Assembly (NCBI GenBank): GCA_937886325.1
Contig: CALABV010000017.1
Location: forward strand, 1-58,529
DNA length: 58,529 bases
Direction: 5' to 3'
From: an uncultured Geobacter sp.
GTDB lineage: Bacteria; Desulfobacterota; Desulfuromonadia; Geobacterales; Geobacteraceae
In this document: positions 52,592 through 58,529 of the stretch, piece by piece
How the letters are laid out: each line of letters opens with the position of its first letter
Position numbering within the stretch: position 1 is the first letter of the stretch
Position numbers and translations under genes: made by a program
Notes under the pieces: generated by a model
What the model was told of the DNA's origin: nothing
Databases searched by the model: none
The model's input: the letters and a program-made list of their open reading frames with translations, nothing else

Positions 52592-53485
52592 CTATGGCCG
52601 TATCTCGACAATCGTGCCGTTCGGCGCCATCATGTCTATTTCATCGATTTCTTCGTCTGTTACGGCAATACACCCCTTTGTCCAGTCAACCTCGGAGTGG
52701 GAATCGCCGACCCACGAGAATCCCTTCTTGATACCGTGGATCATGATGCCGCCCCCCGGAGGAACGCCCAGTTCCTGTGCCCGTTTTCTGTCTCTCTCGT
52801 TCGGATAGGAAATGTGAAGGGATCGGTGAAACCGGCTGTCCCTGTTTCTTGAATCGATGACGTAGGTTCCCTCCGGGGTCTTGTTGTCGCCCTCCCTTTC
52901 CTTCGGTCCAATCGGGTCTCCCCCGAGGGCAATCTTGTAAGTTTTGATTACCTCGCCCTTTGCCATCAACATCAATCGTCGCGTCTTTTTTTCTATCAGG
53001 ATCCTTTCAGCCGATCCGTTGCGGCTCGCATACGCAAAAAAACTCTGTTCCAGTTCCTTGACCTTTCGTTGCAGTTCAGCAATCTCGCTCTCCCTCCCTT
53101 TTACCTCCTGCTGGAGAGTCTCAATCCGTTTCTGCTGCGCGGCAATCGTCTCGTCCTTGAGAGCGACGGTAGTGATAGACGATATCATCGTCTGACTGTT
53201 CTGCCGGTACCCGCTGGCGGGGTACTCCCTTATGATCTTCTGAAAGCATTCCAGGGACTTCCGGTAGTTTTTCTGATCGTTTTTCGGATGGGCATACAGA
53301 ATCCCCATCTCGAACAGAACCCTGTCTCCCCTGCCGGGATCTCTTTCCAGTATATGCCGGTACGTTTCCAGGGAGGCCCTGTAGTTTCCCTGATGAAACA
53401 AGTCATTCGCTTCTTCGAAGGTGGCTTTGCCCTGGAATCCGCTGCATCCGGACAGCAGAAGCAGAGCCAGCATGATGTGCCTCAT
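52592..53485 (-). CDS. L,D-transpeptidase (YkuD) lipoprotein with TPR-like start
   Basis: 297 residues. Lipid-bearing Cys at residue 14 (LALLLLSGC). A TPR-like part (FEEANDLFHQGNYRASLETYRHIL) and coiled coil (IAAQQKRIETLQQEVKGRESE) precede the YkuD domain, which has IMIHGIKKGFS and DWTKGCIAV with the catalytic Cys. It would crosslink peptidoglycan in the 3-3 way or attach proteins. It is separated from the next two genes by a terminator and so is a separate unit, but in the same direction. Confidence 0.88.
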   Translation of the reverse strand: MRHIMLALLLLSGCSGFQGKATFEEANDLFHQGNYRASLETYRHILERDPGRGDRVLFEMGILYAHPKNDQKNYRKSLECFQKIIREYPASGYRQNSQTMISSITTVALKDETIAAQQKRIETLQQEVKGRESEIAELQRKVKELEQSFFAYASRNGSAERILIEKKTRRLMLMAKGEVIKTYKIALGGDPIGPKEREGDNKTPEGTYVIDSRNRDSRFHRSLHISYPNERDRKRAQELGVPPGGGIMIHGIKKGFSWVGDSHSEVDWTKGCIAVTDEEIDEIDMMAPNGTIVEIRP

Positions 53486-53563
53486 CCCTCACCTCATGAC
53501 GGAACCATCGGTTATATCTCGTGTTATGAGCATGCAATACGACGGACAGAAGGATAATGAAAT

Positions 53564-53585
53564 GGCAGGGTTTTGAGACCCTGCC
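53564..53585 (-). terminator. Terminator of the ldt-lpp operon
   Basis: GGCAGGGT (53564-53571) pairs with ACCCTGCC (53578-53585), extended by GAAA/TTTC on the outside; read on the minus strand it is followed by a T-rich stretch. Confidence 0.7.
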
Positions 53586-53637
53586 GTTTCATCGTCCGGA
53601 GCAACAACAGGAACGTTGATGACTCCCTTACCGCGAC

Positions 53638-53940
53638 CTACTTCTTCATCGATTTCTGGAAAGCGGCGTCGGCCTTTTTCGCCTTTTCATCCGCGATCCT
53701 TTCCCTTTCCATTGCCGCCTTTTCAGCATTTTCGGCGCGTGCCGTGGCATCGTCAGCCTTCAGCTTGGCCGCATCGGCCGCTGCCTTGGCAGCCTGCGCA
53801 TCCTGCAGCGCCTGATCAGCTTTCGCATCGATCAGTTTCTGCTGCGCCTCCACTTTTTCGAGTTCACTGGTTGTTGCGCAACCGATCATCGTAACGGGGA
53901 ATACAAGCAGCAGTGAGATCAGCAAAAGACCTTTCTTCAT
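53638..53940 (-). CDS. Braun-type (Lpp-like) lipoprotein
   Basis: 100 residues. The lipoprotein signal ends at MIGC (Cys21). The mature 79 residues are an Ala/Asp/Lys-rich continuous helix (ALQDAQAAKAAADAAKLKADD) and end in KSMKK, so a C-terminal Lys is available for linkage to peptidoglycan as in Lpp. The gene for an L,D-transpeptidase ends seven bases upstream, a fitting enzyme for that step. The protein is longer than E. coli Lpp (58 mature residues), so would span a wider periplasm. Outer-membrane tethering is inferred. Confidence 0.8.
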   Translation of the reverse strand: MKKGLLLISLLLVFPVTMIGCATTSELEKVEAQQKLIDAKADQALQDAQAAKAAADAAKLKADDATARAENAEKAAMERERIADEKAKKADAAFQKSMKK

Positions 53941-53946
53941 CTCGAA

Positions 53947-55311
53947 TCACCTCCTTTCCGTTCGGTGTGCCGTGCCGGGAAGAGGGGACGCCTGTCCCTT
54001 CCTGGCAGGATCAATCAAGATGCCGTCGATGTCCAAGTCATACTTCAGGCGTTTGACCGCATCTCTGGCCTCGCCGGCATCGTTGAAAGGGCCGGCGAGG
54101 ACACGAAAGCCGTTATCCCGTGCTATCACCCGTGCCGGGATCTGCGGCCCCTGGTGGTTGATAATGGCGGCAAGCCGCCGGGCCTCGATCTCGTCACGCA
54201 CATCAGCGGCCAGAACATACCAAGCCTTCAGTGTCAGTTCCGGTATTTCCGGTCTGCCGTACAATGCGTCCGGGTGCTCGACTTCCAGGGGTTCCGGAGC
54301 CTCTGTTTCACTTCCCTGACGCATCGCCAGGATGGGAACGGGAATCCCCCGGGCCTCGGACTGAACTTCCTTTACTTTTTTCCAGTCAAGCGTGCCCGCC
54401 GATTTCTTTTCAATCGTTCTCAATTTTGCATGCATCTTTTCGAGTTCGCCGGCATCAGAGTTTTCCAGGGGCGTATGAGCCTCCATGTACAGCACCCCAT
54501 TGCGTTGACCTATGAGATAGGGCTGGTTGACAATGGCGACAGGCGTATTGACCGGCGTGTCGTTGAATAGCGTCTTCACGTTTTCCGGATAGAGCCTCAT
54601 GCAGCCGTTGGTTGCCTGAAGGCCGATGCTGGCCGGTTTGTTGGTGCCATGGATCAGGTATCCCGATTTGCTCAGATAGAGCGCGTATTCTCCCAAGGGG
54701 TTCTTGGGTCCAGGCGGAACTTCCGCAGGGAGGATATCCCCTTTTTTCCGATGATCCGCGGCAATTGAGGCTGGCACATGCCAGGTCGGCCGGGTTGCCT
54801 TACGCGCCACGCGCATCTGACCGGTGGGTGTGGGCCGCTCCTCGGTTCCGACACCGACCGGGTAGGTCGACACCACCATCGACGTGCCGTCCCCTTTGAA
54901 ATGAAAGAGCCTCATGGTGGCCAGGTTGACCACAAGCCCTTTTCTGGGAGCGTCCGGCAGGATGAAACTCAGGGGCAGAATGATGCGCTCTCCTGCCTCG
55001 GGCACCCATACATCGACCCCAGGATTCGCCGCACTGATTGCATTGATCCCCAGACCGAAGTGCCGCGCGATATCCGGCAGCGTATCCCCCTTTTCAAGTC
55101 TGACGACCGCCAACCGGCCGATGACGTCTTCTCCTTTCGCAGCCGGAAAATCATTTTTTTCGATCTTTTTGTCAGGATGGCTTGTAACATTCCGGAATTT
55201 ATCCTGAATGTTTTTCATGACGGCGCATCCCTGCAGTGACATGATCAAGACGCACAGGGCAATAAGACGAAGCCGATTGGATACGAGTGACAGGTGTAGG
55301 ATTCGGAGCAT
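53947..55311 (-). CDS. L,D-transpeptidase with LysM and SPOR-like domains
   Basis: 454 residues. Lipoprotein signal with Cys29 (MSLQGC). LysM module about 68-112 (VVRLEKGDTLPDIARHFG). ErfK/YbiS YkuD domain about 126-250, with His221 (YLIHGTNKPAS) and catalytic Cys237 (ATNGCMRLYP). The C-terminal 75 residues (AWYVLAADVRDEIEARRLAA, VLAGPFNDAGEARDA) look like an SPOR repeat, which binds denuded glycan at division sites. It probably links the following Lpp-like protein to peptidoglycan. Its leader carries two tandem riboswitches. Confidence 0.92.
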   Translation of the reverse strand: MLRILHLSLVSNRLRLIALCVLIMSLQGCAVMKNIQDKFRNVTSHPDKKIEKNDFPAAKGEDVIGRLAVVRLEKGDTLPDIARHFGLGINAISAANPGVDVWVPEAGERIILPLSFILPDAPRKGLVVNLATMRLFHFKGDGTSMVVSTYPVGVGTEERPTPTGQMRVARKATRPTWHVPASIAADHRKKGDILPAEVPPGPKNPLGEYALYLSKSGYLIHGTNKPASIGLQATNGCMRLYPENVKTLFNDTPVNTPVAIVNQPYLIGQRNGVLYMEAHTPLENSDAGELEKMHAKLRTIEKKSAGTLDWKKVKEVQSEARGIPVPILAMRQGSETEAPEPLEVEHPDALYGRPEIPELTLKAWYVLAADVRDEIEARRLAAIINHQGPQIPARVIARDNGFRVLAGPFNDAGEARDAVKRLKYDLDIDGILIDPARKGQASPLPGTAHRTERR

Positions 55312-55370
55312 GGTGTAAATTTGGTACCTTTCTATAGTATGAAAAGTTGAATTTCCGCGTCAGGACACAG

Positions 55371-55478
55371 AAAAGCCGGGGACCGAACATCCTGTGATAT
55401 TTCGGCAACCCGGCTGTCTCAGTAAGACCCTGTAGGCTTTCCGCCCCATTCTCGCGAATGGTTTAGCATTATCGTTTA
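55371..55478 (-). ncRNA. GEMM-I riboswitch, proximal copy, with terminator
   Basis: Read on the minus strand: GATAATGCTAAACCATTCG, the P2 hairpin ending GAATGGGGCGGAAAGCC, then the tetraloop-receptor arm and GCCGGGTTGCCGAA. This is the c-di-GMP-I/GEMM-I aptamer. GCCGGGTTGCCGAA can instead pair with TTCGGTCCCCGGC, followed by TTTT, so ligand binding should prevent termination (an ON switch). The base that follows ATAAT is G (55467), as in c-di-GMP binders. Confidence 0.85.
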
Positions 55479-55583
55479 CCACCAGCGTATGAATCCGTTT
55501 TCCGTTACCGATGCGAACCGGCGTGCTTCGGCGCTCTTCAGGGCGCTTACTGGCGTGGCCTCCCTTTTTACATGTTTGAAAAC

Positions 55584-55690
55584 AAAAAAGCCGGGACCGA
55601 ACATCATGCGATATTTCGGCAACCCGGCTGTCTCGGTAAGACCCTGTAGGCTTTCCGCCCCATTCTTGCGAATGGTTAAGTATTATCGTC
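55584..55690 (-). ncRNA. GEMM-I riboswitch, distal copy, with terminator
   Basis: Same architecture as the proximal copy, about 205 bases upstream, with ATAATACTTAACC at its 5' part and a stronger terminator (GCCGGG...CCGAA against TTCGGTCCCGGC, then six Ts at 55584-55589). The base after ATAAT is A (55681), the form linked to 3',3'-cGAMP preference in GEMM-Ib RNAs of Geobacter. The pair thus reads the same leader twice. Confidence 0.85.
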
Positions 55691-55714
55691 TATCTCTCGA
55701 GCAATTTTTTCGCA

Positions 55715-55743
55715 TGATTATCATTTCCATGAGGATTTGTCAA
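55715..55743 (-). promoter_or_regulatory. Sigma-70-like promoter of the ldt-lpp operon
   Basis: On the minus strand TTGACA (55743-55738) and TAATCA (55720-55715) are 17 bases apart, so transcription should start near 55708. The leader to the gene start is then about 400 bases and holds both riboswitches. Confidence 0.75.
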
Positions 55744-55913
55744 AATCTTTCTGACATCCGGTTGAGGAGGCCGAGGCTTTGCGTAGAAGGCACAGGGAAA
55801 CCATAGAATCCCGACGGCTCGAAGTCATTCGCAACGGACCGCGCTCCCGAACCTGGATAGTGGGGGACAACTGTGGTATTGTCAAAGCCGTACGATATTT
55901 TTGGGAGGAAGAC

Positions 55914-56090
55914 ATGGAACACACGCACATCATCGTCGAAGAGCTGAGCGATATCAGCGGCCGCTTGCACACTCTTGTCAAACATCTCGAAGGAGATCAT
56001 GAAAAGCAGCATTGGGACAAGGCATGTATGGAGATCGATACCCTGCTCCGCCTGGTGGAAAGCCGTATAGCTGCACGAGGGGGGTATTGA
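55914..56090 (+). CDS. Small helical protein (58 aa)
   Basis: 58 residues from ATG 55914 behind GGGAGGAA. It is acidic and predicted helical (IIVEELSDISGRLHTLVKHLEGDHEK) with several His residues, no membrane segment. I do not recognise it. It lies between the divergent riboswitch-controlled operon and the isomerase gene, and no other gene is close enough to suggest a role. Confidence 0.5.
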   Translation: MEHTHIIVEELSDISGRLHTLVKHLEGDHEKQHWDKACMEIDTLLRLVESRIAARGGY

Positions 56091-56313
56091 TGCGTTGACG
56101 ACGACAGGGCGAATCCGAAGTTTTGGGAGTATCCGCCATACCCTTCTCTGAATTGGGCGAATATCATGGAGTCCGGTCCCGGAACGGAGAAATCGTGATT
56201 GTTTTCCTCGCCGGGACTTCCGTCCTCGACGCATGACAAAGAAAAGGCTGGTACGCTTCTCTAAAAAACGGCATCATTTCACGCATGTGCCATCCTGGAA
56301 GGAAACCGCGTCC

Positions 56314-58529
56314 ATGAGGTATTACCCCATTCTTGTCGTCATGATTGCCGTGTTCATCGCCGGGTGTCCCGGGAAAGCGTTGACGCCGGTTGCCGTGAAG
56401 ATTCCCACACGGGCGATCGACTACCAGAAAGAGGTGAAACCGATACTCGACAGGCGCTGCGCGGTCTGCCACTCCTGCTACAACTCGCCCTGCCAGCTCA
56501 AGCTCGACTCGTTCGAGGGGACGGACCGCGGGGCCACGAAAAGGGCGGTCTACAACGCCTCGCGATTGAGCTCCATGGACCCGACCCGGCTCTTCATCGA
56601 TGCGCAGACCACGGGCGAATGGCGCAAAAAGGAATTCTCCACGGTCACCGGGAGCAGCGTGGCGGACGGTCTGAACGATTCGATCATGATCCAGTTGCTC
56701 TACCACAAGATGAACAATCCGAAGAGCAGCGGCGAGTACCGGCCTGAAGCGGACGACCTGACCTGTTCGGAAAACCGGGCCGAGGTGGGCGAATACCTGG
56801 AAAAGCATCCGAACCGCGGCATGCCCTACGGGTTCCCCCCGCTCAAGCAGGAGGAGTTCGATATCATCGCCGGTTGGCTTGTCCAGGGCGCCAGGGGACC
56901 TGATGCGGCCCGGCAGGCGGAGCTGACCACGCCGACGCCCGCCGCCGCCCTTGCCATCCGGCAGTGGGAATCATTCCTGAACCGGGACGACGCAAAACAC
57001 GCCATGACCGCTCGCTACCTCTACGAGCATCTGTTCCTGGCCCACATAAAATTCGGCACGCCGACCAACGAATTCTACGAACTGGTCCGCTCCAGGACCG
57101 CGCCCGGCAGGCCCATCGACCTGGTTGCCACGGTGCGCCCCTATGACGATCCCGGTGTGGAGCGGGTCTACTACCGCTTCCGCAAGATCCACTCCACCAT
57201 CGTCCACAAGACCCACATGGTCTTTCATTTCGATGACGCCCAACTGCGGCGCCTCACCGAACTCTTCATCAAGCCCGAGTGGCTGCAGCCCCCGCACCTC
57301 ATGGGCTATGACCCCGTAGTGAGCGCCAATCCGTTCGCTGCCTTCGAGCAGATCCCGCCGCGCTCTCGCTACCAGTTCCTGCTGGATAACGCGCTCTACA
57401 TTATCATGACCTTCATCCACGGCCCGGTGTGCAAGGGGCAGATAGCCCTCAACGTCATCGATGACCATTTCTGGGTGCTGTTCATGGAGCCCGACCATGA
57501 CCTGAGCGTGGCCTTTCCCGGATTCCTGAAGACGTACGTCGACAAGCTTCGCATGCCCGTCGAGAAGGGGAGCGACCTGCGCATTTTTTCTGCGCTGACC
57601 GATCGGCACAGCAAGGCCGCTGTCGAGTTTTACAGGGCCCGCCAGGACTATTACACGTCGCTGAACTACGGCGGCCTGGGCTACGAGTCCATCTGGAAAG
57701 GCAACCGCGCCGATGATGCGCCGGTGCTTACCGTCTACCGCCATTTCGACAGCGCCTCGGTTCACAGGGGGGTGCTGGGAAACCTGCCCAAGACCATCTG
57801 GGTCCTCGACTATCCCCTGCTTGAACGGATCTACTACGCACTCGTCGCCGGCTTCGACGTGTACGGCACGGCCGGCCACCAGCTGGCGCTGCGGCTCTAC
57901 ATGGATGCGCTGCGCGTGGAAGGGGAGAGCTACTTCCTTGACTTTCTGCCCCCGGAAAAGCGACGGGAGCTGATGCAGTCCTGGTACCTGGGGGTCGATC
58001 CGGATAAGGTGCACTATTACCCGTCTGCCCTGCCGGCGAAGATTGCCTTCACCACCGACGATCCGAAGCGGGAGTTCGTCGAACATGTCGTGAAGAAGCA
58101 CCTGTTGCGTGCGGCGGGGATCGCGTTCGATCCTGTGAACTATCTGCCGGCAGGGGGCGCCTATCCGCGGATGCCCACGTCATATACAACAAGGGATGAC
58201 TACCTGCGGGCGTTTACCGCCCTTTCCCGGCCCGGCACGGCCTTTTTCTCACTGGTGAACGAGCACAACGCCAATCTGGCCTACATGAGGATCCGCCTCA
58301 AGACCGGCAGGGACGTTGCCGGCTCCATTGTCATCAACCGCTGGCATGACAACGTCGCCTTTCTGTTCGGAGAGGACGGGCGGCTCGATCCCTCTAAGGA
58401 CAGCGCCGACTTCATCCCTGGCCTCATCGGATCCTATCCGAATTATTTTTTAGATGTCAGGGAAGAGGAACTGCCTGATTTCTTCGATCTCCTGGCCAAT
58501 TTCAGGAAAAGTCCGAAGGATCTGGAACG
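56314..58529 (+). CDS. cti: Fatty acid cis/trans isomerase (3' partial)
   Basis: 738 codons are present and the frame stays open to the window end; full proteins are about 750-800 residues. Residues 1-18 form a lipobox-like signal (VMIAVFIAGC). The heme c site CxxCH is at Cys49-Cys52-His53 within RRCAVCHSCYNSPCQLKLDSF, the classical Cti start. Cti converts cis to trans double bonds in membrane phospholipids from the periplasm, stiffening the membrane against solvents or alcohols. GGAAGGAAA lies upstream of the ATG. This fits a bacterium that meets alcohols (see 18-29 kb) and the envelope genes alongside. Confidence 0.93.
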   Translation, partial: MRYYPILVVMIAVFIAGCPGKALTPVAVKIPTRAIDYQKEVKPILDRRCAVCHSCYNSPCQLKLDSFEGTDRGATKRAVYNASRLSSMDPTRLFIDAQTTGEWRKKEFSTVTGSSVADGLNDSIMIQLLYHKMNNPKSSGEYRPEADDLTCSENRAEVGEYLEKHPNRGMPYGFPPLKQEEFDIIAGWLVQGARGPDAARQAELTTPTPAAALAIRQWESFLNRDDAKHAMTARYLYEHLFLAHIKFGTPTNEFYELVRSRTAPGRPIDLVATVRPYDDPGVERVYYRFRKIHSTIVHKTHMVFHFDDAQLRRLTELFIKPEWLQPPHLMGYDPVVSANPFAAFEQIPPRSRYQFLLDNALYIIMTFIHGPVCKGQIALNVIDDHFWVLFMEPDHDLSVAFPGFLKTYVDKLRMPVEKGSDLRIFSALTDRHSKAAVEFYRARQDYYTSLNYGGLGYESIWKGNRADDAPVLTVYRHFDSASVHRGVLGNLPKTIWVLDYPLLERIYYALVAGFDVYGTAGHQLALRLYMDALRVEGESYFLDFLPPEKRRELMQSWYLGVDPDKVHYYPSALPAKIAFTTDDPKREFVEHVVKKHLLRAAGIAFDPVNYLPAGGAYPRMPTSYTTRDDYLRAFTALSRPGTAFFSLVNEHNANLAYMRIRLKTGRDVAGSIVINRWHDNVAFLFGEDGRLDPSKDSADFIPGLIGSYPNYFLDVREEELPDFFDLLANFRKSPKDLE

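Noticed and set aside
55489..55806. Plus-strand frame of 105 codons across the riboswitch leader
   Set aside because: It overlaps the distal GEMM unit and promoter on the other strand and has no ribosome site or family match.

Overview
The window reads as chromosomal DNA of a strict or near-strict anaerobe of the Desulfuromonadota, most like Geobacter or Pelobacter. That placement is an inference. It rests on a glycyl-radical enzyme system, a sigma-54 regulated alcohol-to-acid pathway, an in-frame UGA at a DsbA active site, and GEMM-I riboswitches of the type known from Geobacter. No rRNA or tRNA gene was seen. Most of the DNA is GC-rich; about 44.8-50.3 kb is clearly AT-richer.

Left part (1-14.4 kb): the last codons of a glycyl-radical enzyme, a glycerol facilitator and the matching activating enzyme indicate B12-independent glycerol (or diol) metabolism. 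A TPR protein, a DUF4037 protein and a DUF4125 protein follow closely. Next come a 1193-residue and a 440-residue protein of unknown function, a rhomboid-like membrane protein that has lost catalytic residues, two very small proteins, an OmpA-type lipoprotein, an Smr-domain protein and a large exported protein.

Middle part (14.5-31.4 kb): a universal stress protein, a PAS histidine kinase and a sigma-54 response regulator precede two gene groups. Each group has a -24/-12 promoter and similar upstream dyads of the form CTGTAAA-N5-TTTACAG. The genes encode an iron alcohol dehydrogenase, an outer-membrane channel, a CoA-acylating aldehyde dehydrogenase, an acyl-CoA:acetate CoA-transferase, a FIST sensor-type protein, an acetate transporter and both succinyl-CoA synthetase subunits. 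Together they would take an alcohol through aldehyde and acyl-CoA to acid, with CoA recycling or ATP formation. DUF948, YtxH and YihY-family membrane proteins follow.

31.5-44.8 kb: an Lhr-type helicase, an HD-domain ppGpp hydrolase-like protein, small unknown proteins, a phosphoesterase, a two-gene ABC exporter, a selenocysteine-containing DsbA/FrnE-like oxidoreductase (UGA at the first active-site position), and a lipoprotein beside an S49 peptidase.

44.8-51.1 kb: a run of AT-rich same-strand genes separated by at least three attC-like sites with typical unpaired bases. It looks like an integron cassette array with no integrase in view. It ends in an inverted VapBC toxin-antitoxin pair with a perfect palindromic operator and is followed by a broken REP-type transposase.

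Right end (51.8-58.5 kb): a corrinoid adenosyltransferase, two L,D-transpeptidases and a Braun-type lipoprotein. A sigma-70-like promoter and two tandem GEMM-I riboswitch/terminator units precede the ldt-lpp pair. The two aptamers differ at the base thought to select c-di-GMP or cGAMP. The window ends inside a periplasmic fatty acid cis/trans isomerase gene, so this end is an envelope-remodelling neighbourhood.
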